This document shows positions 36,577-49,518 of a stretch of 64,000 nt of DNA, one piece after another. The notes beneath the pieces are model-generated. The model did not search any database. It was not told the origin of the DNA and was given only the letters and a program-made list of their open reading frames with translations. Position 1 is the first letter of the stretch. Each line of letters opens with the position of its first letter. Source of the DNA: Chelonoidis abingdonii (taxonomy: Eukaryota > Chordata > Testudines > Testudinidae); contig NC_133773.1 in assembly GCF_003597395.2 (NCBI RefSeq), positions 71,138,782 to 71,202,781 of the forward strand, read 5' to 3'. Both the position numbers and the translations under genes were made by a program.

Positions 36577-36677
36577 AAGGCCATGATATAGCAAAGCATT
36601 AAAGTTAAACATGTGCTTAAAGCTCATGTTTAACTAACTATAAGCATGCGAGTTCTTCTAATGAAGTCAATGTAACT
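36577..36677. mobile_element. Amniote palindromic MITE fragment
   Basis: 'aaggccatgatatagcaaagc', given by its key words 'gcaaagcatt', 'acatgtgcttaa' and 'gaagtcaatgtaact', matches the same family as 4004-4096. It is one arm plus the centre. Confidence 0.5.
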
Positions 36678-36967
36678 ATTCTCCACTCTTCACCATGGTA
36701 TCTGAGAAACTCTCTCCTAGGCCTCAGCCTCTCATAGAACAGCTATTTCCACTGGAATGCTGACTGTGGGTGTCATACAAGATACACAAAAACTAGTTCA
36801 TCCAAGGGAAGAGGCTTCACTGGTTGGCTACTTTCTTGGTTTATCTGGCTACCAGTTGGCATACACAGCATGTCAGTCAACCTTTTTGAATGGTTTAGAC
36901 TTACTTTGGCTTGTAAATTAAAACTGCAGATAAATATGCTTCATAAGCCACTTGAAAGTGTAAGAGT

Positions 36968-36992
36968 ATGTGTGCGCGCGTGTATGCATGCA
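36968..36992. repeat. Short alternating purine-pyrimidine tract
   Basis: TATGTGTGCGCGCGTGTATG, then catgc: a short alternating tract with a CG core, about 90 bp upstream of the candidate splice acceptor. Confidence 0.7.
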
Positions 36993-37079
36993 ACCGGGGC
37001 AGAGAAATGCACTCAATATTGTAATGACACTTAAGCTTTTGATTCACATATTACACTCTCTGTCTCTCTCTCCCATCAG

Positions 37080-37217
37080 TTTGTGAAGAGACTGTACAAA
37101 ATTGATTCTGAGGAACTTGATCATATGCTGAACACTATTGCCTCTGGAGCCTTTTTAATGTCAGCATCAGATGCTCTTGAAAGTGTAATGGATATAACAT
37201 GGTCTCCTCTTCCCTGA
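37080..37217 (+). CDS. Possible terminal coding exon, weakly doublecortin-like
   Basis: Candidate last exon of an unidentified gene. A pyrimidine tract (ctctctgtctctctctccc) and CAG at 37077-37079 give a strong 3' splice site. The frame that starts with the first exon base stays open for 45 codons to TGA at 37215-37217. The peptide begins FVKRLYKIDSEELDHML, continues with GAFLMSASDALESV and ends DITWSPLP. The RLYKID start and the later G-x-hydrophobic-SASD pattern loosely match the second half of a doublecortin (DCX) ubiquitin-like fold, where RLYTLD or YTIDG precedes a 'SYVCSSD'-like strand. I cannot name the gene. An AATAAA lies 200 bp downstream. No other exon was found, so chance or a decayed pseudo-exon remains possible. 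Confidence 0.45.
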   Translation, partial: FVKRLYKIDSEELDHMLNTIASGAFLMSASDALESVMDITWSPLP

Positions 37218-37440
37218 CGGATTTGAATCTTTGACATTTTGTGCAATTAAGTTTCACCTAACTCCTCACACTTCAATGGTGATGAGTTCTGATCCATGGA
37301 ATCCCCAAAATGCCTTGAGAAGAAGACATGTATATGTTTGGATATACATCTTACATAGTAAAATCATTCTTTTTCTGGTGTCAAGAAAAATTTTCAGAGA
37401 AAAATTGCTAATGGATAATAAATGTGAAGCCTGGTAGTCC
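37218..37440 (+). other. Possible 3' UTR with polyadenylation signal
   Basis: Follows the stop codon of the candidate exon. AATAAA is at 37417-37422 in 'ggataataaatgtgaag', at a plausible distance for cleavage near 37435-37445. No GT-rich element is obvious downstream. Confidence 0.35.
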
Positions 37441-40400
37441 TAAAACACCCTTATTATAATATGCTAAATTAGGGTCACCTTGGTATAAAATTGATATTAC
37501 AAAAATGGAGAAGGGACAGTGGAGAGTACCAGAATGATTCAAAATTAAGCAGAAAGGTTAGTGAAACTAGGCCTCTTCCTTTGGAAAAGAAAAGGCTTTA
37601 AAGCAAAAGGATTAAAGGATAGATGCTCTGTAACTTTCTGGGGGGTGAATTTCCAATAGACCATAGCTGCATAATTCACACAAATGTTAGTGGTAAGTCC
37701 CTTGACACTGTAAAGAATACCTGCGCTGAGATTATATAAGAAATAGGTAACTAGGGTCACAAATTGAAACCAGCACAAAAAATGCTGCATTAGCCTGTAA
37801 TAGCTGAATAGTAATGAGGCTGGCCTCAAACTCGGTAGCTGCCTTTATAAAAAATACAAAGCTAGTCAGAAAATAAAGAATCAAGCCTGACAAACATTTA
37901 ATCAGACTTTTCTCCACAAAGATGAGCTAGAAACTTGGTTTTAAACATTAAAATGTGAAATTCTCATGTAATCACACTATTGCAAGAGCTGAGGCTTGAA
38001 GAAAAACAAGAAAATATTGCCAGAATTGTCAACATTAAATTGCAAGGAACCAAACAAACAGCAGGGTGTGAGTGTGTCTTATAAATACATAGCCCAATGC
38101 AGAGATCAATACTGAATTTCAGGATATTACAATACTGTACAAAGCAAAGCCCTGTGCCCTCAAGAATTCTCTGAACCTATGTAACAAACAGGGTCATACA
38201 AACAAACATAGCTGTTATATATTTTTGGGTGAGTTAGGAGTTGCAGAAGCAGAAGAGTCATAAGAAAAGGAGCATGTTGCACAGAAGGCAGCCCATCGAA
38301 GTTCCCCAGAGAGATTTAAACAGTGCACAAGGGCAGTGTGAATCCTTCACTTTCAGCAGGCCAGGTAAAGCCTCTGTGGGCTGTGATAGTGGGTCAGGTT
38401 CAATACACAGAGGATTTAAACTGAGCCAGGATGGGGGTGGGGGAGGATGCTTGAGGACCACTGGATGAGAGTGGAAAACTGCAGAAAGCTCCACCTCATT
38501 TTGCTTGGTCTGCTGCGTTCTCTTGCACCTATATATGTGTATATATATAAATACACGTATGGTTTTTACAATACTTGACTATACAGGGTTCCAGCACTTA
38601 CAGAACTGAGCTATGCTGCGCTGCAGAACTGTTGCAACAAGTATCAAGGTCCAAAATGGCTAGATGAACAACTTCAGAAGAAAATTTATATCCACCATTC
38701 AAGATAACTCATAATTAGGGAAATGTTTGCATTTAGAAATGATAAAAACCTGTTTTCCCCCATTTTGGATTATTATTAAGTCTTACAAAACAGACCTTCA
38801 GCAAACATCTATTTTTTCACACCTCTGTCATCATGCACTGTTTTGGTGATTCTAATTAGCTTATTCAAGGTTTGTAAGATTTATGGTGAGTAAAGTGGAT
38901 TTTATATTCAGAGAAAGTGTTCATAAGCTTTTATTCTGTTCCCATAAAAATGGCTAGCTGCTAGTAGGCTTGGATTCTTTCTGCAATCCATATAAGCCCT
39001 GAAGTAGAAAGAGGATGTAAAAATTGTCAGAAAACGGTTCATTCATTGTTATTAAATCAAATGGCTGACAGAGTACTGTTAATCTGGAATAGAGCTGAGG
39101 AAACATTTTACAGCAGGATGGTTCCTTTGAGATAACAGTCCTCACAGCAGATTCAGTCTCTAATGTAAAAATCTTATTACAAATTACAAATAAGAAAATA
39201 GGATAAGGATGTTCTAGCTTGTGTGTATATAAGAGATAGCATATGTAGTAGGAAATACTGTAAAATGTGGAATGGATCATATTTCCTGCCAATTTGGATT
39301 TTAGTAATTAGTGCACAGTGAAAAAGGAAATAAACCTTATTTTTTACTTATTTCATTAAAAATTTGTATACACCAGAATCTAACATTGTGGTGGCCTTTT
39401 TATTAATGATGTGTTTTGGGTGAAGTTGTTAATTTTAGATGGACTCATCATAACTTTTTAAAGGGCAAATTTACTGTATTTATGGAAAAATGTAGATATG
39501 TAGATGTGATTATTAATAAAGGAACAGACTGGGTTGGAGAGGTGGTTAAAACCTAACGTTGTTGAAAAACATTTCTACTAAAATGACAACAGGTTTGTAT
39601 GAATTGTAAACGTTATACCAAAACATTGCAGCATTGTGCTGCTGCAGGAAATCCTGGGAACTGGGGAATTTGAAAGAAGTGTTCAGGTGTCAGAGTGGCC
39701 TTGGCAATGTGATTTTTTTTTTTTTAATATATCTTTCCTTCAGCAGCCCAGGGACTCAGTGGGTAACTTAGTTCAGAATGTTTTCCTGTTGTTGAAACTT
39801 GGCAGGTACTCAGTGCACGGACTTCTTCTATGGGATCCAGTGAAATTGGATTAGGGGAAGATATCACTTAATCCACAGGTGGGGAATGGGACCCAAGGCT
39901 CCCAGTATCTGGAACAATAAGGCACCAACCCTCTTTCCTCAGCCCTTCAAACCTCATATGAAGGGTGAGCTGTGGGGTGCCAGCAATGTGCTAGGCCCGG
40001 GTTAAAGCTTTTGAGAGGGATGGGGTTTAGGCCCTGCCCCAGGTTCTACAAACTGTCGAAAGAAGGTGGTCGGCTTGCTTTGGATGAGCTATTGCCAGAT
40101 AATAAAGTGGTGGCCAGAAATGTAGTGTAACTAGCCCAGAACAAAAAAGGCATGGCCAGGGTGCTGACATGTTCTACTGATCTTTGAATTTAGGCAGACA
40201 TGAAGAGTAAGTGCTATTGTTTCTAATAACCTGACAGTGACCTTTAAAGCGCTGGAAAATGATAGGAATTTAGATGTGACTGATAGCAGGTTTTTAAACA
40301 CATATACATACATGCACAACATGAGTGAAAGGGTGTGTTTACTTTCAGTTTATACAAGCTCCAGTGGCAAGTCAGATCACTCTCTGCAGGAAACAATGTC

Positions 40401-40784
40401 TTGTAATGCAGAATTTGTATAACTCCCTCAAGTATCTGACAGAATTTGGAAGCTCCTTGTCTGCAGTGAATGCTGCTGTTCAACCATCTCTACTGAATAA
40501 TGGGAACAACAAATAAGCAACCATGAGATACATATAAATTTACTCCTGAGCAGCACGTTGTACCTAAAAAGAAAATGAGAGGTGAGTAATTTATGAATGA
40601 TCACTTACGATATCGATTATGAGTTCTTATGATGATTCCATTTGTTTCACTACATGAGACATCAGATGTCTTTAAATGTCTTGTTAGTGTCCAGTTTAAA
40701 ATTACTTAATATTTATATTTTTGATTATTGCATTGTTTGGAAAAATACGGACCATATTCTAAGAGTGCAATTTAAAATCTACAC
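37441..40784. other. Intergenic, no gene seen
   Basis: No convincing exon. Text at 37550-37640 faintly resembles a LINE 3' region but not enough to assign. It contains a short TA/TG-rich stretch at about 38531-38560. Confidence 0.5.
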
Positions 40785-41095
40785 CAGGGGTCGCCAACCT
40801 TTCAGAAGTGGTGTGCTGAGTCTTCATTTATTCACTCTAATTTAAGGTTCTGAATGCCAGTAATACATTTTAACATTTTTAGAAGGTCTCTTTCTATAAG
40901 TCTATAATATATAACTAAACTATTGTTGTATGTAAAGTAAATAAGGTTTTTAAAATGTTTAAGAAGCTTCATTTAAAATTAAGTTAAAATGCAGAGCCCC
41001 CCAGACCGGTGGCCAGGACCCAGGCAGTGTAAGTGCCACTGAAAATCAGCTCACATGCCACCTTCGGCACACGTGCCATAGGTTGCCTACCCCTG
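40785..41095. mobile_element. Non-autonomous hAT with perfect 8-bp target duplication
   Basis: Terminal inverted repeats CAGGGGTCGCCAACC and GGTTGCCTACCCCTG bound 311 bp, and ATCTACAC occurs on both sides (40777-40784 and 41096-41103). 'agaagtggtgtgctgagtct' and 'ccttcggcacacgtgccata' are the subterminal words of a widespread hAT family. There is no transposase. Confidence 0.92.
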
Positions 41096-41332
41096 ATCTA
41101 CACTAATTATTTGCATTCTGCTTTCATTTATACCATCAATTTAAGCTTAGCAAGACCAAAAGTGAGCTCCTTATCTTCCCTTTCAAGCTCTCTCAATTTC
41201 CTCTAACTATCTCCACCACCTTCTCCAACATTCAAGCACATAACCTGTTGTTTTCTTGGATTCATCCTTTTCCATACACTTCCAAGCCATGTCATTTCTT
41301 CTTCAACACCTCAAAGATCTGATCTCACTCAG

Positions 41333-41420
41333 ATCATAGAATATCAGAGTTGGAAGGGACCTCAGGAAGTCCTCTAGTCCAACCCCCTGCTCAAAGCAGG
41401 GCCAGTCCCTAATTCAATCA
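41333..41420 (-). mobile_element. CR1 LINE 3'-end fragment
   Basis: 'atcatagaatatcagagttgg' is represented by 'catagaatatcagagttgga', followed by 'gggacctcaggaagtcctct' and 'ccaaccccctgctcaaagca'. This is the reverse complement of a young CR1 tail. A short repeat, cagatc, lies on both sides, which may be coincidence. Confidence 0.88.
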
Positions 41421-44400
41421 GATCCTGCCCTGATTACTGTAACCTACACTTTATTGGCCTACTTGATGCTTTCATCTACTTCCCTCCAATTGTTTTTTCT
41501 TGTTTTGTTGTTTCCCTTAATTTAAAATAAAAATAAAACCTATGGACTGAGTGTGTATTTAGATTTAAAAACTGTTTTAAAATGAACCCTAAGTAACCAT
41601 TTCTTACTGGAGAGTTACAAATTTCTTTTGGAACATTCCTGCAGTTCTCGTTGGGGCCCATTTTCTACTTACACTGGATAATGGAACACCTCACAAAGGG
41701 GCCTCTTCAGAGTTTCTTGCTGTAGCCATGATTTATGGACTGTGGGATTTTTGTTTTTTTCTTACAGAGTCTTTCAAAAGCTTGAGATCTGCCAGATAAC
41801 TGTGATGTCCAAGCCAGTGGTTCCTATAAGTATTGTGAGCCTATGAAGTATACTGATGGAGCTAATAATCTGAATGAGGCATGAAATGTAGACTCTTGGC
41901 AAGGACATGCACCACAGACAGTGCTAGCAAAACTTAGGACTTTTCCAAGACTTCAAGTATTTTATTTATGCCAAATACAAGCTTGGAACCCCCAGGAGAA
42001 CCATTTTTTGAGGCTTTTCTGACATTCTAAACACCACCAGTTATGGACTCCAGAGATTGTCAGTGGTGCTGCTGAGTATTACCAACCCAAGTCAACCAAG
42101 GCTCACTAAGATTAAAAGCAAAATTCAGCCATTTTGGAATTACACAAGCAGGAAAAATTCAGAACAAAAAAAAGTTAAAAACTGTGATTGCCTTAAAACA
42201 GTATGAATGGAGAGTATAGTTAAAAGAAGTATCCTAAATGCTAGAAACTCAGAAAATCTGCAAATATCTTCGAAACCCTAAACTAAAAACTCTTGGACAA
42301 TTCTCCATTACCAGGCTATAATTTCCTTACCCTACACATTTGTGTGTCATGGTCCTTGCCATACTCTAAATACTGACCAATACATATATGCAAACTGACT
42401 TATTAATGAGGCATTGTATATTTGCCTAATAGTTATAATGTCCCCAGTTTCTCCATTAAGAAACTTTTTTAGTGTAATATGTTTCCATGGAGTTCAAGGT
42501 ATTCCCCCCCAATTCATCCACAAATTGTCAAGTTTCATTTCATAGCATTCAAACCTTGATGATGTACATCAAAACAACATATGTAAGTCAGTCATTCAAC
42601 TCCTCTCTAGTTTACAATCTTGCTTTAGGCCAGACATTATAGCTTATCACTTTTCACAGGTAGTACAGAGTCTAAACTGTGAAGTTCATGGCACAGACAC
42701 AGAGGTGAGATAAAAAACATGAATACTCTTTCTGGAAAGTTGCAACCTGACACTACTTTATTTCTTAAAATCCAGAACCATAACACACAAGAACCCCCAA
42801 AAGAAAGTACAAAAGAACGAAAGAAAGAAAACTGGTCCCTAAGACAGAGAGGCACAATTCACCTAGTCTTACTCTAGGGTGGCCCTTCGCAGATTGACTC
42901 AGATTGCATGCTTCCCTATAGGTTCCCTGCCTGCAAGTTTCCTTACAGAGCCCCCCTCCAGGAAGCCCCATATAAATTAAAGTGATAGCTTGCAATTTTA
43001 ACGTGTTCATACAGCACAGATGGAAACTATACTGCCTTTTAAACTAATAGGTGAAATCCTGACCCTACTGAAGTCAGTAACAAAGCTCCCATTAAATTCA
43101 ATGGAGTCAGAATCACACCCAGTATTAATAGAATATTGGTCACCTAAAAAATATGCAATGAAGTGTCTATATTAGCTCAAATTCTGCTGCTGTATCATTG
43201 CTCATATTCCACCAGCAATGTTCAAGGCCTCTAGACTGGCTGAGTGGTAATAGCCATCAGCCTGCTCCTATTAAACCACACAGCACCCAGTCTGCAAGAG
43301 CAGAGGAGCAAGAAATGCACCAGGTGCATCTGAATTCCTTGTGTTTACATCCCAAAATTTGGTAGCTGATCTGAGGTGAGTGTGACAAGCACACTTTCTC
43401 ACTTCTCTTCAGCCATGTGGAAAAGGGACAGAAACAAAGCCCTTGTTTTATGGCAAGGGGTTTTCTGGGTCTGCAGAACTATCATTTTAACCTTCCAGAA
43501 AGAGTATTTTATGTTTTTATAATGTAACTTCCCTGTTTGTATGCAGTGAACATACCACCACCTGGATTCTATCTAAAACATTTTGTCTTTGAATATATTG
43601 CTGCCCAGCTCAGAACTGAACTTCACATGTACACACACTTCACTTCCTACTTAGAACTCTGAATAAAAAATTCAGCCTTTTACAGCCACTACTTGTTCCT
43701 TGACTTATGTCTTGAGTAATTACTAACATTTATCCTTTCTGATTAGGCATGGTATGCGATAAGCTGATCTAAGAAATGGCCATCCAGGTTTCTCAGTACC
43801 TCTTGTTTGATATTTTCCCCTCCTAGGGTCAGATCCAAAGCCCATTGAAGACTCCCCTTTACTTCAATTGGCTTGAGGGAAGGGCTTTAAATTACTGATT
43901 TGCATTCTAAAACTGCTAACCTATCCCTGGATCTCTCGTGTGGTTTGCCTTTTTACTACATGCTGTATAATATGTACAGTCTTCTTTGCCACTTCCAGCT
44001 CAACACCTACTTCCCTCCCACCACAACCACTCAAAGAAGAAATAATCCTCCCTTCCCAGAAAGTTTTCTTGGAAATAAGAAAGCATATGGATGTTAAGTA
44101 AACTTTATACTTAAAAAAAAGCTAATTGTAATCACTTCCATGCAAAAATTTTGCTAAGTGAAAAAAATCATTTTTACTAACTTCCATCTGCTACCAGGGA
44201 CCACTGTTAGATATTGTTTTAAAAAGAAAAGAAGGAAAAAAAAAAAAAGTCTTCACAAGCTTTCTTTCCCATTAGGAAAGTAGTGCTGTATATTAGCAGC
44301 AAAATTTTCTTCCTTGATTTGCTGCCTGTGTGCCATTCAGGCCCATCAAACAGTGGGACACTACATCAGCTGAGAGAATTCTCAGTTGACTACAGAATGT

Positions 44401-47242
44401 TGGCAGAAATGCCTAACTAGTTCCTATGCCACCCCCCACCTGCCCTGGCATAGATGACATGCCAAGGATGGGTGGGGATATCATAAATGTAAGAAGGGAA
44501 GTGGCTGCAGTGCCATGGCATGTTGCCAATTCTCAATCGGTGGATGGTCTCTTAGTGCTGTTGTCAACAGTCTAACCTACATTAATGCCAGGGTTGGGGC
44601 TGGAGCTGCATGTTGCTGAGAATCTGCCATCAGTAATTGGATTCTTGACAGCCTATCCTTGTCTCCTCCACTCAGTGGCTTAATGCAGGAGAAAATTTTA
44701 TCTCATTTTGTGTTGCCAGAGGCAAATCCAGCCCCTTTGTTTTATGCTTATGCTGCATGAAAGCAGACAACTGGAAGTGATGGGCTGAACAGGTGCAATG
44801 CACCCATTCCACAGCATGAATCCCTGCTCAGTGTACACCTCTTGCGTGGCAAGTCAACACATGGGGAAGGGGAAGCAAGGACAGTGATTCACTGCAAGCT
44901 GGATCCCCGCGTTGTCAGAAGGTGTATTTGCTCATTGTACGTTACTCCAGCCATTTGGCTGAAGCTGCATTCCCAAAGTGAATTTACACCAACTCTGTGG
45001 CCATGAATGCTGGGCAGATTTTGTCCACGTGCTTGCTTCTTGACCAGGTTACCTGGGGAGCGGATCTGGACTTCATGAATAAAATGATTAAAAATAGGCC
45101 TCAACTGCCTGGCCAGTTTTCATTCTCATTGCAGATTTGCTATTCAGTTGAAAATGTATTTAGTGAAGAAAATAATAATAAAACCATATAGCAGGTTCAA
45201 GGTAATAGCACAATCTTTCCTGACAGCAACACATACAGAGTGGATGGCTTATATGTCCCTAAACATTTAATTAAAAGTATACTTTTCATACAAATTCTCA
45301 CCGTTCCCTTCTTTTCCACACATAGAAATAGTTACTCCCACCTCTAGGCAACTGGCCTTGAGGCTATTAATTTGCAGGACAGAAAAGACAGACCATGTCA
45401 CAGTTCTGAGGATATTAAAAGTACTTGAGCTCTTGAATTCATTTCTATCTCTAAGTTTCCTTTTATTTAGAAAAAAATTGTATTGAATAAATTTTCCATA
45501 AGTCATTGCACCTGAACTTATGTTGCACTTTCCATGCAGACAGCTCAAAGCCCCTTGTAAATACTATCAAATCATGTCTAACAACATACCTGATTGATAG
45601 ATAGATGTTATTATCCCTATTTATGGGTGAGAAGACTGAACATTACTTTTATCCTACCCAGAGTTTCAAGGTTTACATGAGAAGGAATGGGTCTCTGGAA
45701 GGTTTCCATTACTCCATCTATCTCATAAAACCTCTTGGATGCTGTAAGCATGAAGGGCTCCACTAGTTTACCAATATACCAGCCTGCTAGCTGCTTTGAG
45801 GATGGAGGGGGAAATGGAGCTGGAAGGAAGAGGTCTCTGCTATTTGACATCTCTTCTCTATCCTTCAATTTTCAGGTGTTTCCATCCCCAACTGAATAAC
45901 CCTAGTGCCTGTGTACACTCAAAACCATTGCCACACACAATTTTCACAGCACCAGTGAAAATGGGTAAAGTCTTGTCAATTTCATTCTGCTACTGCTTGC
46001 TAAGCATTAGATGCAGTGGAGGTGTCCGCTTGCAGACTCAGGAAGAAGACCATACATTGAATTTAAGTTAGTTCAGATTTGGAAGATTATCTTTGCAGCT
46101 ATACAAGTACTAGACTCCTTTATAAAATTTAATGAAAGCTTAAATTCTTCAGAAATTGACATTGGAGGTCCCTTTACTTGTCAAAGGCAGGCAGGAATGC
46201 CATTTATGGAAAAGACAGCTGTCAATAAAAATATTGGTGCAATGAATAAAACAGCAAGTGACAATATCATTAACAGTAGAGAGAGTAACAAGAAAGACTG
46301 GGACACAGTCTGATCCATTGCATATGTCAGTGAAATCAGAATTTGGACGGGATACCTGGGACCTCCTACAGAAATGCTCTATAAAATGAGTGAGGTCTGT
46401 CTATACACTGTTAGTTAACAAATAAGGTACTAAGAAATGGGATTCAAGAATATACAGTATTGTTTCTGGGTTTTCTTCTTGATATGGGTTACAAATGGCT
46501 TTTTACAATGAATTCTTAGCAGGACCAATTGGAGGCTACATTTCTCAGTTGAAAACCAAACCAGAGAGTGAATTTTAAAATTAAAGGTTGCAAGTCCAAA
46601 TGAAGGGGGAAAAAAAGTGTTCAAATGTGCATTCACATTTCCAGCATTTAGGGGTGGAAGCATGTGATATTCTTCAGCAGAACCTGCATCATCCCTGAGG
46701 CTATACACACAGCAGTCACAGACATCTGGCTGCACTTGGGAGCACCATATCCTGACAGCAGAAGAGAACAATAAGGTAAATGTTAGAAGAAAGCACGGAA
46801 AACATAACGGTGACCTGAAAAGAAACTAATTTTACACCGGACAAGACAGCAAATGCAAGGCAATACCATGGGGAGTGGTTCACTGAAGCCCAAACATATA
46901 GCTTGAGGAAAAGAATTTCTTAAAACAAGAAAGAAAGTAGAAGTTAGAAAAGAGAGCAGATAAATAATTGATGCTGATAAACTGCAGTGAAAATAAAGAA
47001 AAAAAAATCACTGAAGCAGGAAAAAATGGCTTCTCACCTACCTGTGGCAAAAAAGGAACCAATGGTCAAGTCAGTTACTGTCTGCTTTCCCTCATAAGCA
47101 GGTAAGTACATGACATCTGCTGGTGTAGAAACACACTAGATCTAAATATTCTGCACCTGGTGATATTGCAGCCAGGAATATGCACTAATTATGGACCAAG
47201 ACTGGGGATCTATTGAAAAATATCAACTCTCTTTTTAGCATC
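41421..47242. other. Intergenic, no gene seen
   Basis: No exon, RNA gene or large repeat recognised. Small palindromic remnants occur near 43030-43110 ('gtgaaatcctgaccctactg' type) and 43826-43890 ('cagatccaaagcccattgaa' type), both common amniote MITE words. Confidence 0.5.
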
Positions 47243-48981
47243 TGTTATGCATGGCTAGAAAGGGTTAAACATCCTGCAAAATAAATAACCCTCAGAAGAC
47301 ATATGGGGAGATAATGTTTGTGGTTTTGTGTATTTACATATTGTGACAAAGTTCTGTCCTTGACTCTGTGGGTCCTGCATTTCCTGGCAGATTTTGCTAG
47401 CCTCAGAGACTCACTGTGACTCTCCACATAGCCCTTCTCTCTCTATAGGTAAGGGTCACAGCTTACTGAACCATTTTCATCATAAGCCAACAAGAGAGCT
47501 GAGGAGAAGGAACCCTCCCTTGCACAGTCTCTGTTGTCTCCCAGTCTCAGCGATTAATCAGGGAGGGAGTGGGGGAGCCCAGGCCCACCCTCTACACCAG
47601 GCTCCAGCCCAGGGATCCTAAAATTAGCAGCTATAGTAGCTGACTTTTTGGAAATAGGATCTGTGCAATTCCCTGGGCCACTTCCCCACAGCAGCCCCTA
47701 CTCAATATCTCCTTCACTGTTACCTCAGGGCCTCCTTCCTTGCACCTGATATGGATTTGTACTACTTCCTTCCTCCAGCAGCACAGCTCACTCCTGGCAC
47801 CCACACCTCACTGAGGTGGCTGGGAGGCTTTTAACTAGTTCCAGCCAGCATTTGATTGGCTTCAGGTGTCCCAATCAATCTAGTTATCTCCACTGCCTTC
47901 TAGAAAGATCTTAATTGGCCCCAGGTGTCTTGATTAACCTGGAGCAACTGCCATTTGGTTACCATGGCACCAGGGATTGGTTTAGCCTGGGGCTAACATA
48001 CCCGTTCCTCACTACTTTTACGGTAGCCATCTGGCCTTGCCCCATCACAATATATATGAGTAGGGTCAACTATGTAATCAACAGTTTCTGTCTATGCTGT
48101 AGCCTGATAGTTCACAGATCAAAAGAACATCCAAGCATTTAAATTAATTGTAAACACGGGATATCTCGGTATTCATCTCTCTTTGAAATGTACTCTGAAT
48201 AGTGGAGGAACAAGCAAGTGACCTTATGTTAATTAGTATAGCTAAATACCAGTGATGGACCTCCTTCAAAGTCATCCTAATTATCTTTTGTTCCCCGAGG
48301 AAATCCTGACTTGTCAAAAAGGACATGAAATTGTATAAAAGATCCTTGAGTCCTGATTCTGTCATCTCAGATCTGCTTAGGCTTCATCAAGGGAAGTCTG
48401 AGTCACAAAACTGAGGTCCCAGTTAAGCTAGTACACCCTGAATATGAGATTTGGACATTGAACTATAACCTATGAACTGTTTCTTAAAGAACTCTTTTCC
48501 ACTACAAAGCTCACAATCTGCTATGAATCTGAACCTCAATGAATTGAATTAATGTCTGTATGTATACTGATCTTTTAATCATACTCTCTCTTGGTTTTTA
48601 ATAAATTTTAGTTTAGTTAACAAGAATTGGCTGTAGCGTGTATTTGGGTAAGATCTGGAATATTCAATAACCTGGGAGGTAATGTGTCTAATCCTTTGGG
48701 ATTGGTAGAACCTTTCCTTTTATATGATGAAATAAGATTTTCAGAAATCATCATATTTGACTTAGGTACCTGGATCAAGCCCTGAGGCTAGATCACTTTA
48801 AGAGAACTGTGTTATTTGGACATCTGAGTAACCAGTGAGGTAATAAAGAAGCTGTTTTATGCTGACTTAGATTCACCAAGTATTGGAATATCCACCATCT
48901 GTCTGAGGATTGTCTGCCCCATTCTTTGCAGTTCACTCTAGTTGAGTGACCATAGCTGGCCTCCACTGGGACCCAGTCACA
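47243..48981 (+). mobile_element. LTR interrupted by a younger LTR
   Basis: The outer LTR starts TGTTATGCATGGC and ends CCCAGTCACA, with a TATA-like GTATAAAAG at about 48334 and AATAAA near 48600, giving plus orientation. Its text breaks at 'atttacatat' (47341) and resumes at 'atatatatgagtagggtcaa' (48050). Without the insert it is about 1.03 kb. The outer flanks gcatc and gaaac agree at three of five positions. Recognised from memory as a turtle LTR type; class unresolved. Confidence 0.65.
47342..48049 (-). mobile_element. Solo LTR nested in another LTR
   Basis: 708 bp from TGTGACAAAGTTC to CCCCATCACA, with perfect 5-bp inverted ends TGTGA and TCACA and atat on both sides as a likely 4-bp target duplication. 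On the minus strand CCAATC boxes precede an A/T-rich TTAAAAGCC promoter-like box. It shares the 'agcccaggcccaccctctac' block with 953-1754 and 23829-24520. Confidence 0.8.
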
Positions 48982-49203
48982 GAAACTCTCTTCTTTTAAT
49001 TAAAATCATTTCCCAGGTTCTCTCTTCTGATTATTTATCAAATCAACTGGAAATTGAACATTATGAGGAGTAAATTGAGTTGCTCCAATACCTTGCTGGA
49101 TGCTGGACACAAAAAGTGCTTTTTGCCTAACTCTCAAAGTCAGTTTAAAAAACATTTTAGGGCTGGTCACATTTCTTTGCAACGCCGTGGAATTTAATGT
49201 TGG

Positions 49204-49518
49204 TTAAGGCTATGTCTACAATGTGAGCTAGCAGTGTGACTCCAGTTTTTGTACTTACACTAGCTCAAAGTGAGAGAGTTTGAATAGACACTGTAGCATA
49301 GCCCCCCAGAAGCATGGGCAGAGGCAGCATAGCTGAGCTGTGCTGAGTACGTACCCATGGGATACATGTGGGGATGCAGTCAACATGTCTAAGTTGTGCC
49401 ATCATAGCCTCTGTCCGTGCTACCATGGCTACGCTACAGTTTCTACTCATGTTAGTTCTCATGGAACTAGTGCAAGTATGTGCACGAGAGCTCATACCAT
49501 AGATGTGTCCTAAGTTAA
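49204..49518. mobile_element. MITE of the 'TTAAGGCTATGTCTACA' type
   Basis: The left end ttaaggctatgtctacaatg and the inverse of the right end (ttaacttaggacacatctat) are imperfect inverted repeats. 'gagctagc' and 'gagctc' lie subterminally. It has no coding content. Target duplication is probably TTA or TTAA but is not certain. Confidence 0.5.

Noticed and set aside
39725..39806. Possible internal exon between 'tttccttcag' and 'ggcaggtactc'
   Set aside because: Splice-like ends exist, but the peptide has no recognisable feature and no frame continuity with the 37.1 kb exon, which already ends in a stop.
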